A stretch of 64,000 bases of DNA from Dyadobacter chenwenxiniae. GTDB taxonomy: Bacteria > Bacteroidota > Bacteroidia > Cytophagales > Spirosomataceae. The position numbers and the translations under genes were made by a program. The stretch's first letter is position 1. Every line of letters begins with the position of its first letter. The notes below the pieces were generated by a model that made no database searches, was not told the origin of the DNA, and saw only the letters and a program-made list of their open reading frames with translations. The stretch spans positions 6,825,001-6,889,000 of the forward strand of contig NZ_CP094997.1 of NCBI RefSeq assembly GCF_022869785.1, given 5' to 3'. Positions 8,416-17,234 of the stretch are shown here, piece after piece.

Positions 8416-9660
8416 TCAGGCGATCACATCTTCCACAGTACGGGTTGACAGGATCCGGTGATTTTCAAGGAAGAATTCAATTTTATCCATGGCCTGGTTC
8501 AGTTCATCGATCGTTGGTAAAAACACAATCCTGAAATGATCATCGGAAATATAATTAAAACCCGTTCCCGCCACCACAAGCACTTTTTGATCGCTTAAAA
8601 GGTCATAGACAAACTGTTCGTCTGTTTTTAACCCAAATTTTTTCAGATCAATTTTTGGGAAAACATACAACGAGCCTTTGGGTTTTACGCACGTAATACC
8701 CGGAATGGAAGTAAGACGATCGTAAACCAGGTTCATTTGCTTGTGCAACCTGCCCGTTGGAACAACCAGTTCTTTAATGCTCTGGTAACCTCCTAATGCG
8801 GTCTGAATGGCATATTGCGTCGGCACATTAGCACACAGGCGCATGCTTGCGAGCAAGAGAATGCCTTCCAGATAGGATTTGGCTTTTTGTTTGGCGCCGC
8901 TCAGGATCATCCATCCGCCGCGGAAACCAGCAGAACGGTAATTTTTAGAAAGCCCGCCATAAGTCACACATAGCGTTTCCGTTACAAGCGAGCCCATGGG
9001 ATAGTGCACCGCGCCGTCGTAAAGGATTTTATCGTAAATCTCATCGGAAAAAATGATGAGACCATGTTCTTCTGCAATTTTGGCAATGCGGGTCAAAACG
9101 TCCTTTTCGTAAACAGCGCCCGTAGGGTTGTTTGGATTAATGAGGACAATGCCTTTTGTTTTTGACGTGATCTTCTTTTCCATATCATCCAGATCAGGAT
9201 TCCAGTCGGCCTGTTCATCACATACGTAATGTACGGGTGTGCCTCCGCTTAATGCGATGGCGGCCGTCCAGAGCGGGTAATCCGGAGATGGGACCAATAT
9301 TTCGTCTCCCGAATTCAGCAACGCCTGCATGGAAAGCAGGATCAGCTCGCTTACGCCGTTCCCAATGAAGATATCGTTGATTTCAACATCCTGAATACCA
9401 ATTGTTTGGGTGTAATGCATAACAGCTTTTCTGGCTGCGAACAATCCCCTGGAATCTGAATAGCCCTGCGCATTGCGGAGATTCATGATGATATCGTGAA
9501 CAATCTCATCCGGCGAGTCAAATCCGAATGGGGCTGGATTACCAATGTTCAGGTTATGGATTTTATAACCCAGGCTTTCCAGTTCCAATGCTTTTTGATA
9601 CGTAGCGCCGCGAATCTCATATTTAAGATTGTTCAGGCGCTGGCTTTTTAAGAATTCCAT
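8416..9660 (-). CDS. Class I/II PLP-dependent aminotransferase (AlaA-like)
   Basis: 414-residue fold-type I aminotransferase. The PLP lysine is K239 in YGGLSKNYRSAGFRGGW; the ring-stacking and phosphate contacts D206 and Y209 sit in FSDEIYD, and NPNNPTGAVY (175-184) is the usual substrate/cofactor loop. The N-terminal segment with IHNLNIGNPAPFGFDSP is typical of the AlaA group, which makes alanine from pyruvate with glutamate as donor. Aspartate or other amino-acid substrates remain possible. It lies upstream of yhhQ on the same strand and has a -7 box 23 bp ahead of its start. Confidence 0.88.
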   Translation of the reverse strand: MEFLKSQRLNNLKYEIRGATYQKALELESLGYKIHNLNIGNPAPFGFDSPDEIVHDIIMNLRNAQGYSDSRGLFAARKAVMHYTQTIGIQDVEINDIFIGNGVSELILLSMQALLNSGDEILVPSPDYPLWTAAIALSGGTPVHYVCDEQADWNPDLDDMEKKITSKTKGIVLINPNNPTGAVYEKDVLTRIAKIAEEHGLIIFSDEIYDKILYDGAVHYPMGSLVTETLCVTYGGLSKNYRSAGFRGGWMILSGAKQKAKSYLEGILLLASMRLCANVPTQYAIQTALGGYQSIKELVVPTGRLHKQMNLVYDRLTSIPGITCVKPKGSLYVFPKIDLKKFGLKTDEQFVYDLLSDQKVLVVAGTGFNYISDDHFRIVFLPTIDELNQAMDKIEFFLENHRILSTRTVEDVIA

Positions 9661-9682
9661 TGATTTCAGATAGGATAACCAT

Positions 9683-9690
9683 CAAAGTTA
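9683..9690 (-). promoter_or_regulatory. Possible -7 box for the aminotransferase gene
   Basis: Reverse strand TAACTTTG is an exact TAnnTTTG match, 23 bp before the ATG at 9660. No TTG at the right spacing was found, so only half of the promoter is supported. Confidence 0.4.
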
Positions 9691-9737
9691 AAAAATCAAT
9701 TGTAAAACGTCCTATATGAGGCAGCAACATTATCTAT

Positions 9738-9772
9738 AAAAAAATTAGCTGGCCTGAGGCAGGCCAGCTAAT
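9738..9772 (-). terminator. Intrinsic terminator of SUS locus 1
   Basis: Perfect 12-bp stem (9744-9755 with 9761-9772, loop 5) followed on the reverse strand by a T-run (complement of the A-run at 9738-9744). It lies about 30 bp beyond the stop of the last gene of the leftward susC-susD-DUF1735 operon. Confidence 0.85.
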
Positions 9773-9801
9773 CTCAAACTATTACGTAATAAGGAAGTGC
9801 A

Positions 9802-10776
9802 TTATCGGGGTGCTTTGAATGTCCATTTTTCGCTAAAGAATGTTCTATCAGTCGGTCCAGCTTGTTGCATCACATATTTTACTTCCAGCACTTTACTGCC
9901 GTCTGCATTGATTGTGAATTTGTTAACACCGGTTGGATCAAGTCTTGCAGACCTTCCATTACCGGCAGGCTGGCCGTAAAAGTTGGTCACACTTATCACT
10001 TTTCCGGTTGCGTCCATGGTAAAAACAGGGGCGAAACTTCCATAATATGAATCGGAGATCGCACCGGTTTCTGCATTCTTGCTTTTAATCGGGTGTCCTT
10101 CCAATCCGTCCAGGTAGGAAATGCTGTACATCACGACAGAATTTGCACCCGTCGTATGAAGATCCGAATTGATAGGGTAATAGCCGGTTATCAGTGGGTT
10201 TACTTTATCAACCATTGGATCGGTGGCAGTCACTGTGTAATTGCCATCGTACTTGTTTTTCGCATTCAGGCTCAGCAGAATTGTCCCAAAATTACCACTT
10301 ACCGTTCCAGTGGATGCAGACACGATTGATATAGGCAAGACATAAGCTTTGCTAAAATCAAATTTCGAGCTTCTCACTTTTATGTTCACCGTTGCTGTAC
10401 GCTGCCCTTTTGGTATGGTTACCTCTGTTGGCATGGTGTACAAATCGGGCGTAATCAGGTCAAAATGCGTCTCCTGCTCAGTATTATACTGCGTAATGGC
10501 AGCTGTGTCAAGACCGAGTGTTACCCGTATATCTTCGGGAGCAACACTAGCACCTGAATAACTTACTGTAACGGCATAATCATTCTCCTCGGCCAAGTCA
10601 AAAGCTTGGGTATACAGCGAGTAAGTACTGCCGGAAGGGGATACGAAGCTAGAAGGATTTTTAAATTCTACTACATTCGTCGACGTGTCCGGATCCAGGT
10701 TCATGTCGTCTTTCAGGCAGGAGGTGATGGCCACACCGAAGAGGAAAAGGCCAGCGATTTTTATTGAATATTTCAT
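9802..10776 (-). CDS. DUF1735-type surface lipoprotein of SUS locus 1
   Basis: 324-residue lipoprotein, lipobox AITSC (Cys20) followed by LKDDM, an acidic stretch of the type seen in surface-exported Bacteroidota lipoproteins. An N-terminal DUF1735 (BT_3987-like) immunoglobulin-like domain covers about 30-150; the C-terminal half resembles the DUF4361-type partner, with many beta strands and W/F residues (SEKWTFKAPR end). Such proteins accompany SusC/SusD pairs as accessory glycan-binding or surface proteins. It is the third gene of the operon, 10 bp after susD, and precedes the terminator. The ligand is unknown; no catalytic motif is visible. Confidence 0.8.
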   Translation of the reverse strand: MKYSIKIAGLFLFGVAITSCLKDDMNLDPDTSTNVVEFKNPSSFVSPSGSTYSLYTQAFDLAEENDYAVTVSYSGASVAPEDIRVTLGLDTAAITQYNTEQETHFDLITPDLYTMPTEVTIPKGQRTATVNIKVRSSKFDFSKAYVLPISIVSASTGTVSGNFGTILLSLNAKNKYDGNYTVTATDPMVDKVNPLITGYYPINSDLHTTGANSVVMYSISYLDGLEGHPIKSKNAETGAISDSYYGSFAPVFTMDATGKVISVTNFYGQPAGNGRSARLDPTGVNKFTINADGSKVLEVKYVMQQAGPTDRTFFSEKWTFKAPR

Positions 10777-10786
10777 ATGAGATTTT

Positions 10787-12361
10787 TCAGTTAGGATCCC
10801 AGAAGATCAAATCGGTAAATGGGTTAATCACTCTGTAATTGCCGGCATTGTACGATTGCTCGGAGGTCGGATAAAGAATTCTTGAAGGCAATTTGTCAGC
10901 GCGGGTAGAGGTTGACAGCAACGAAGCAATATTTTGGAAGCCATCGCCGTTTGGCTGGGTAACTGGATAACCCGTTCTCCTGAATTCATTATAACCTTCT
11001 TCTGAATTGATCATATTTACTGCAATCCATTTTTGGGTAATAATCGCTTCCAAACGCTGAGCAGCTGTTGTAGCAAGTTTAATGTTCACAAGATAGCTTG
11101 CTGCATTTTCGGCCTTGTATCCAGCGACGTCTTTGGTAACATTCTTCCCCGCTGCAACCACATTAGTCACGTCTTTGTACAGGTAAGTAAAAGATGCAGC
11201 GATGCCGGCATCAAAACTTGCCGCATAGTCGCCTGTAATGAAGCCTTTCAATCTCGCCTCTGCTTGCAAAAACTGAGCTTCTGCCAATAGCATCAACACT
11301 TGTCCCTGACCCGCACCTTTCAAAACTCCAAGGGCATTACCAATGCTCGAAGCGCTGCTGAACGTGCCGGTATACCAGGTCGAATAGTTGGTAATGATCG
11401 TTGGTGCATCTACTTCGTTTCCAAGCTGGTTAACCGGCGTGTTAGTTTCAAAGTTTTTGTAGATGACATTACCTCTTCCGGTGTCCGTCAGCTTTTGGCC
11501 TTTGTAAAATCCGAAAGCAAACTCGGTCGGAATGCGGGAAGAGTTGGCAAGTGTACCGGTTGTAGTATATCCCCACGAGTTCCAGACTGGATTTGGCTTA
11601 TCTTTTACATATCCCGGGTTAACAATTGCGTCGTCGGTAATAAATCCAAGCGTTTTGTCCAGCGCGGCAAATTTTGTTGTTACAAAAGATGAAAGTGATG
11701 CAACACCTGAAATGCGAACCAGAATGCGCAGTTTAATGGTGTTGGCAAATCTCTTCCATTTCGTCATATCGCCTGCGAACATAGGGTCAGAAGACGAGGT
11801 CAACGCGGTCGGAAACTCAGCTGCATCAGTCAAGGCAATCGCTGCGTCCAATCTTGTTACAAGATCCTGATAGATGGTCGCTGCGTCATCATATTTGGGT
11901 GTCAGGTTTGCATTATTTTGCAAAGCTTCTGTGTACGGCACGTCACCGAATGCATCAACCAATTTCTGGAAGTTATATGCAACCATAATATTTGCAACTG
12001 CATTGGCATAAGCTTGGGTATCGTCGCCTTCTGTCTGGTCGATTACATATTTGTAATCGTTCAAATTGTCGTAAGTGTTTACCCATAGTGCATTGTAGTC
12101 GGCCGGGATGATCTGGTAGTTGAACAGATTACCAAAACCTGAAAAACCACCTGCATTGGCCATGTAGCCACCCAAATGTAAACCATAACTGTTAAACTGG
12201 TTCGATACCGAAGCCGTCCCGGTAATGGCAGCGGGCAAAACCAGCAGGGGTTGCACACTTGTTGCCTGGTTAGGGTTGGTATTGATATCGAGATAATCTT
12301 TACAAGATGAGAGGACTGTGATTAGCAGTACCAGCATCCAACTGATGTTATATCTTTTCAT
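10787..12361 (-). CDS. SusD/RagB-family substrate-binding lipoprotein (SUS locus 1)
   Basis: 524 residues with a lipoprotein signal (VLSSC, Cys20) and the export-type sequence KDYLDINTNPN after the cysteine. TPR-rich SusD fold: the early YNFQKLVDAFGDVPYTEAL segment and a late region with NSEEGYNEFRRTGYPV and RILYPTSEQSYNAGNY, which are the usual N- and C-terminal SusD landmarks (SusD-like 2 type). SusD caps the SusC barrel and captures substrate at the surface. It starts 10 bp after the susC stop and is cotranscribed. The substrate cannot be deduced; no glycoside hydrolase lies in this operon. Confidence 0.92.
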   Translation of the reverse strand: MKRYNISWMLVLLITVLSSCKDYLDINTNPNQATSVQPLLVLPAAITGTASVSNQFNSYGLHLGGYMANAGGFSGFGNLFNYQIIPADYNALWVNTYDNLNDYKYVIDQTEGDDTQAYANAVANIMVAYNFQKLVDAFGDVPYTEALQNNANLTPKYDDAATIYQDLVTRLDAAIALTDAAEFPTALTSSSDPMFAGDMTKWKRFANTIKLRILVRISGVASLSSFVTTKFAALDKTLGFITDDAIVNPGYVKDKPNPVWNSWGYTTTGTLANSSRIPTEFAFGFYKGQKLTDTGRGNVIYKNFETNTPVNQLGNEVDAPTIITNYSTWYTGTFSSASSIGNALGVLKGAGQGQVLMLLAEAQFLQAEARLKGFITGDYAASFDAGIAASFTYLYKDVTNVVAAGKNVTKDVAGYKAENAASYLVNIKLATTAAQRLEAIITQKWIAVNMINSEEGYNEFRRTGYPVTQPNGDGFQNIASLLSTSTRADKLPSRILYPTSEQSYNAGNYRVINPFTDLIFWDPN

Positions 12362-12371
12362 TATTGTTTAA

Positions 12372-15300
12372 TTAGAATGTTAATGATAATGTGCCACCGA
12401 AGTAACGTGCAGGCGGAGTTTGTCCAAGGCTGGTAAATCCGACAGCGTTGTTATCTGCACCATTTGCGCTATACTCAGGATCGGTGTACAAGTTTGATTT
12501 TGGAGCCCATATAAAGAGGTTTCTTCCCTGAACGCTGATGCTGGCACCTTTGATCACTTTTGTTTTATCAAGCAATCCGGCGGGCAGCTCGTAGCCGATG
12601 GATGCCTCACGCAATTTCCAGAAACCTGCCGAGTTCGTAAAATTCCGGCCAATGTCCCTGTTTCTGGTTGCATCCGTCCAGAAATCAGCGCCACCGCTTC
12701 TTACGGCAATGTTGGTATTCTCCACAAATTCACCTTCTGCATTCTCATACGAGGAATTCGGAATCACAAAACGATCCCTGTTGTACCACCCTGTGCGAAC
12801 TCCAGCACCAGAAAAGTCAAATCCTCCGGAAACGGAATTGTAGATATAATGTCCGTTGCGATACTCAAACAGCAGGTTTAGTCTTAACTTTTTGAAGGTG
12901 ATACCTCCATTTACGCCGAGGATGTGCGGCGGGTTGGTGATGCCTACATCATGGTATGTACCATCTGTCGAAGGATAACCCGTTTTTGCATCAACAATGA
13001 TTCTCCCCTGATCGTCGCGTCTGTAATCCGTTACCTGCAGAAGCGGAAAAGGAGAGCCTACTTTTGCAATAACCTTTGCAGGAGTACCGGAAGAACCAAC
13101 ACTTAACTCGTTAGATTGTGCAGAAAGGGAAAGCACTTCATTCTGGTTGTAAGTATAATTAGCCCCCAATTCGACACGCAGTCCCGATGCAGTTTTAACC
13201 GGGGTAATGTGCAATGTTGCTTCGATCCCCTTGTTTTCAACCTCTCCAATGTTGGTTCTTAAGAATCCATAACCCGTTGAATTCGGGATCAAAACGGTGA
13301 TGGTTTGGTCCACCGTGTTGGTTTTATAATATGTAATACCACCACCAATGCTCCACGGACGGAATTCAAAGTCGATACCGCCTTCAATTCCGGTTGTGAT
13401 CTCAGGTTTCAGGTCGGACGAAACAAGCGTATTGTCCAATACAAAACCGGCACCGCTTGTATAAGGGTAACCAAAACCTTGCGAGAATGTGCTGCTCAAT
13501 GAGTAAGCGCCAAGGTTGTTCAAAGGAATAGGACCAAAATCCCTGTTATTACCCAGGTTCACCTGACCAACTTGTGAATAACCTGCACGAAGTTTCAAGC
13601 TTTCAAGGAATTCAGAATTTGAAAGTCCGGGGATCGCATCGCTTGCGATGAATGAAATGTCCGCAGAAGGATAGAAGAAGGAGCGGTTTTCCTTCGCGAG
13701 GATTGAGCGCCAGTCATTTCTACCAGTTACGTGCAGGTAAAGGAATTCTTTGAAACCAAGACGGGCTTCGCCATACACACCGATCTGGCGTGCTTTATAA
13801 TTCCCTTCGTTTGCAATCGGTGGGTTCAAGCTGTTACCGACATTGTAAAGTCCGTCAATTACCAATCCGTTTGCCACAACACCCATTGCTTTTGTTGCAT
13901 TCTCACGAACGGTTGTACCCAAGGCAATATTCAAGTTGAAATTCGGGCTCAGGTTGGTTCTGAATTCGGCCAAAAAGTCGTTTACAAATTGCGTTGTGTA
14001 ACCTGCATAATCGACAACCGTTCCAGCAATGTCTGTCTTAGAGCTTCCGGAAATGCTTTTGGTATAATCCGTAAAGGTGAATTTGCCTGTGTAAACTTTT
14101 CCTGACAGGTTACGACCGCTCATACCCACGCGGTAAGTGAATGTCAATGGTTTAACAGGGTTCCACTTTAATTCCATGTTACCCTGCAAATAGTCGTTCC
14201 GCTGATCCCAACGGTTGTTTGAAAGGGTAAAATAGGGGTTATGGTAATATTCGTTGAAATACCCATTTGGATTTGCAAATGGATTGTTTTGCCAATCTTC
14301 ATACTTCGTAACATCAACTTGGCCGGGCGACATCAAAAGGTTTTCATAAGCAGCTGCTGTTGCACTGCTTTGTGCGGTACGACCTGCAATGAAGTTTGTG
14401 TTAAATGAGGCCGTCAGATTTTTGTAAATGTGACGAACAACATTGGCGCGGACGCTATAACGCTTATACTTATCGTAAGGAACAGTCGACTTTTGATCAA
14501 AATACTGTGCGGACAAGTAGAATGTGCCTTTTTCATCTCCTGTAGTAACGCTTAGGTCAGTTTGGTTGGCGACGCCTGTGTTCCAAAAATCCTCACGGAA
14601 ATTTTGTGAAGAATAAGGGACTTGTTGGATGGAGCCATCCTGCAAAGGCTTTCCAATGTTCACCATAGAACCGTCGAATGCTGGTCCGTATTGTTGGTTT
14701 TCGTACGGAGTGTATGAAGGCACATCATCCGGTGTTGTTCCGGATCCAAATCCGTTTTGCAGCTGAGGTAAAAAGCTTACTTTTTCAAGTGTTGTCGTGT
14801 TGGAAACACGGAACTGCGTTACACCTGATTTTCCTTTTTTAGTGGTAACGATAAGGGCACCATTGGAAGCATCCGAACCGTATAATGCGGCAGCTCCGGC
14901 ACCATTCAAAACCTGAATGTCTTCGATGTCCTCGGGGTTAAGATTACCGAGAATGTCGTTTGTGGAAATAATGTTGTCGATCACGACCAGTGCCTGGTTA
15001 TTACCGGTCAGCGAACGGTTACCGCGTAACACTAAACGATAATTAGGATTCACCCCACTGCTCACACCCATTACCAGCAAACCGGGCACGCGGCCCGCGA
15101 GGCTGGCTGCGACGCTGATAGGCTTACCCTGTACAATGTCCTGCGCTTTTACAGTGGTGGACTGGTTGCCCAGCTCGCGGCGTTGTGCCGTAAGACCACC
15201 GGCGGTGATTACCACCTCGTTCAAAGCAAGCTCATCAAGGGTTAATGACACATCCAGTTTGCCTGATGAAGGTGCTTTCAGTTCCTGGTTGAGGAAACCG

Positions 15301-15530
15301 ACAAATGAAAAAATGAGTGTTTGATCCGGGCGTGCGTTAATGCTGTAGTCGCCCCTGTCATCTGTAAGCGTTCCGGTGTTACTGCCGGCAATTCTAATGG
15401 AAACGCCTGGAAGAGGCGATCCGTCGTCTTTGGAAGTAACCGTCCCGGTCACTTCCCTGCTTTGGGCGAAAGCCTGACTGCAGAGCAGCAGCAACCCTCC
15501 CAAAAGGGTCAGTAGAGTTTTTTTCATCAA
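12372..15530 (-). CDS. SusC/RagA-family TonB-dependent transporter, intact (SUS locus 1)
   Basis: 1052 residues. Sec signal peptide (residues 1-22, ending AFAQ), carboxypeptidase-D-like regulatory domain (about 25-105, with PLPGVSIRIAGSNTGTLTDD), TonB plug (about 120-230, with AGRVPGLLV and GAGAALYGSDASNGALIVTTK), then a long outer-membrane barrel ending in an aromatic (LSLTF). It takes up its ligand across the outer membrane using TonB energy and pairs with the SusD encoded next. First gene of a three-gene operon with a promoter at 15562-15591. This is the only one of the three susC genes in the window with an unbroken frame. The start could be the first or second Met (MMKK). Confidence 0.95.
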   Translation of the reverse strand: MMKKTLLTLLGGLLLLCSQAFAQSREVTGTVTSKDDGSPLPGVSIRIAGSNTGTLTDDRGDYSINARPDQTLIFSFVGFLNQELKAPSSGKLDVSLTLDELALNEVVITAGGLTAQRRELGNQSTTVKAQDIVQGKPISVAASLAGRVPGLLVMGVSSGVNPNYRLVLRGNRSLTGNNQALVVIDNIISTNDILGNLNPEDIEDIQVLNGAGAAALYGSDASNGALIVTTKKGKSGVTQFRVSNTTTLEKVSFLPQLQNGFGSGTTPDDVPSYTPYENQQYGPAFDGSMVNIGKPLQDGSIQQVPYSSQNFREDFWNTGVANQTDLSVTTGDEKGTFYLSAQYFDQKSTVPYDKYKRYSVRANVVRHIYKNLTASFNTNFIAGRTAQSSATAAAYENLLMSPGQVDVTKYEDWQNNPFANPNGYFNEYYHNPYFTLSNNRWDQRNDYLQGNMELKWNPVKPLTFTYRVGMSGRNLSGKVYTGKFTFTDYTKSISGSSKTDIAGTVVDYAGYTTQFVNDFLAEFRTNLSPNFNLNIALGTTVRENATKAMGVVANGLVIDGLYNVGNSLNPPIANEGNYKARQIGVYGEARLGFKEFLYLHVTGRNDWRSILAKENRSFFYPSADISFIASDAIPGLSNSEFLESLKLRAGYSQVGQVNLGNNRDFGPIPLNNLGAYSLSSTFSQGFGYPYTSGAGFVLDNTLVSSDLKPEITTGIEGGIDFEFRPWSIGGGITYYKTNTVDQTITVLIPNSTGYGFLRTNIGEVENKGIEATLHITPVKTASGLRVELGANYTYNQNEVLSLSAQSNELSVGSSGTPAKVIAKVGSPFPLLQVTDYRRDDQGRIIVDAKTGYPSTDGTYHDVGITNPPHILGVNGGITFKKLRLNLLFEYRNGHYIYNSVSGGFDFSGAGVRTGWYNRDRFVIPNSSYENAEGEFVENTNIAVRSGGADFWTDATRNRDIGRNFTNSAGFWKLREASIGYELPAGLLDKTKVIKGASISVQGRNLFIWAPKSNLYTDPEYSANGADNNAVGFTSLGQTPPARYFGGTLSLTF

Positions 15531-15561
15531 GTTAGGTTTGTTAAGTCAATAATGCTTACGG

Positions 15562-15591
15562 TAAAAATAATTATTGTTTTGACAATTGCAA
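15562..15591 (-). promoter_or_regulatory. Promoter of SUS locus 1
   Basis: Reverse strand TATTTTTA (15569-15562), one base off TAnnTTTG, with TTG (15591-15589) exactly 19 bp upstream. It lies about 32 bp ahead of the susC start. The same TTG-N19-TATTTTT arrangement precedes susC of locus 2. Confidence 0.55.
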
Positions 15592-15714
15592 TTAAACCAA
15601 CAAATTTTCAGAATATAAATTTGTTAGTTGAGCAATATTTGTATATTAAATTTTACTAGGATGCTATTTTTCAGAATTTAAAGTGAATTCATGAGGTGTT
15701 TAAACGGCGGGCAC

Positions 15715-15747
15715 AAAAAAAGGGGACAAACTTTGTCCCCTTTTTTT
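15715..15747. terminator. Intrinsic terminator of SUS locus 2
   Basis: GGGGACAA/TTGTCCCC stem flanked by seven A and seven T, so it works on either strand. It lies about 18 bp after the susD-2 stop and separates the two tandem SUS loci. Confidence 0.9.
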
Positions 15748-15765
15748 GTATGTCGGTAAGTTCAA

Positions 15766-17226
15766 TTAAAACTTATCCCACCATAATTTAGTCGTTACAA
15801 GGTCGCCACCGATTGCACTTGCTGCCGATTCGCGATTAGCACCATTCAGTGTTTGCTCGTTGATCGGGTAGATCATTCTAACTGGAATAGCAAGTCCGGC
15901 AGGGGCGTTACCACCTGTTGGAGGAAGCAATTTTGGATAATCCAATCTTCTCCATTCAACCCATGCTTCCCATCCTCTGTTATACAATGCCAACCATTTC
16001 TGGAAGCCGATTTTTTCTTTGTAATTAGCTCCCGCTGTTGCATAAGCCACTTTTGGCTGAGCAAGGTAGGCCGCTGTTGCAGCAGTGATTGTTGCAGCCG
16101 GCGCGCCGATGTTATTCAACCAGTATTCTATTGAAGCGCCAACAGCTTTGTTGTAATGCGTTGCAGCAGAACCTGTAATGAAACCTCTTTCTGCTGCTTC
16201 CGCAAGCAAGAACTCAACTTCTGAATAATCCAGCAACAAACCTTCCAAATCCGGCTCGATGATGTTGTCTCCTACGTGAGAGAATGAAGAGTAAGTGTTA
16301 GAAAATCCGTAAGCGCCACCAACATATTTACCATCAACTGTGGTGAAGAATGCCGGAAGTCTCGGGTCTTTTAGATCGTTCATTGGGTTAATAATCGTTG
16401 CCGAGGCTACGAAATCCTGACGGCTTGAATACAATGGATTCAAATTTTGAGCGATCACATTGTAGTTTGGCGGGGTGTCAATGTAAGGGAACGCCGCGTT
16501 GTCGTTGTTCGAAGTGAATACATTCGGCGCAGCTTGTGCTACAAGTGTTTTTGCTTTGGCAGGATCGCTGTCCGCAATAATCATCGCCAGTTTTAATTTC
16601 AACGAATTTGAAAACTTGGCCCATTGTGCCTTGTCGCCATCATAAAGCAAGTCGCCATTTGTAAACCCTACACCCGCCGCGCTAAACTTAGGAATTGCTA
16701 CGTCCAGACGGGCAAGCAAATCGTCGTAAACTGTTTTCGCATCGTCATACTTAGGAAGAACGTTATCCGGATTCAGAGATTCCGAATACGGAATGTTACC
16801 AAAAGTGTTCACAAGCGCAGCCCAGGCCATGATTTCAACTACTTCGATCTGTGCCAATTGCACCTCTCTGTTCGCTGGAACAATGAACTCGTCTGCATTC
16901 AGCAATCTGCGTGCTTCATTCAGGTCAGAAATTACACCTTTGTAAAGTCCTTGCCAGAAAGCCTGAGGAACTATACGCGCTGTCACGTTGTAACGAGGCT
17001 CATCCAGATAAGTGGTTGTTGCCCAGTGTTGTACGTACAAACGATAGTTGTTCACGTTTACGTTAGGGCTTGTAAGTGTATCCGCAAGTCCCTTCAGTGC
17101 ATTGGAAAATAAATTCACCGGTGGCACCTCCGAAGGGCGCTTCTGGTCAACATTGTAGTCGTCCAGGCTGTCGACGCATGCGGTCATCAGCAGGATCGGG
17201 AGAAAGAAAATGATTAATCTTTTCAT
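15766..17226 (-). CDS. SusD/RagB-family lipoprotein (SUS locus 2)
   Basis: 486 residues, lipoprotein signal with LLMTAC (Cys17) followed by VDSLDDYN. SusD-like 2 features: VNTFGNIPYSESLNPDNVLPKYDDA near the N-terminal TPR region and WEAWVEWRRLDYPKL plus RMIYPINEQTLNGAN near the C-terminus. It resembles the locus 1 SusD in layout, suggesting tandem duplication with divergence. It starts 8 bp after the susC-2 stop. The frame is intact although its SusC partner is broken, so either the break is recent or is not real. Confidence 0.92.
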   Translation of the reverse strand: MKRLIIFFLPILLMTACVDSLDDYNVDQKRPSEVPPVNLFSNALKGLADTLTSPNVNVNNYRLYVQHWATTTYLDEPRYNVTARIVPQAFWQGLYKGVISDLNEARRLLNADEFIVPANREVQLAQIEVVEIMAWAALVNTFGNIPYSESLNPDNVLPKYDDAKTVYDDLLARLDVAIPKFSAAGVGFTNGDLLYDGDKAQWAKFSNSLKLKLAMIIADSDPAKAKTLVAQAAPNVFTSNNDNAAFPYIDTPPNYNVIAQNLNPLYSSRQDFVASATIINPMNDLKDPRLPAFFTTVDGKYVGGAYGFSNTYSSFSHVGDNIIEPDLEGLLLDYSEVEFLLAEAAERGFITGSAATHYNKAVGASIEYWLNNIGAPAATITAATAAYLAQPKVAYATAGANYKEKIGFQKWLALYNRGWEAWVEWRRLDYPKLLPPTGGNAPAGLAIPVRMIYPINEQTLNGANRESAASAIGGDLVTTKLWWDKF

Positions 17227-17234
17227 ACTATATT

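Noticed and set aside
13731..14105. 124-codon forward ORF in susC-1
   Set aside because: Antisense shadow of an intact susC; no start signal or family features.
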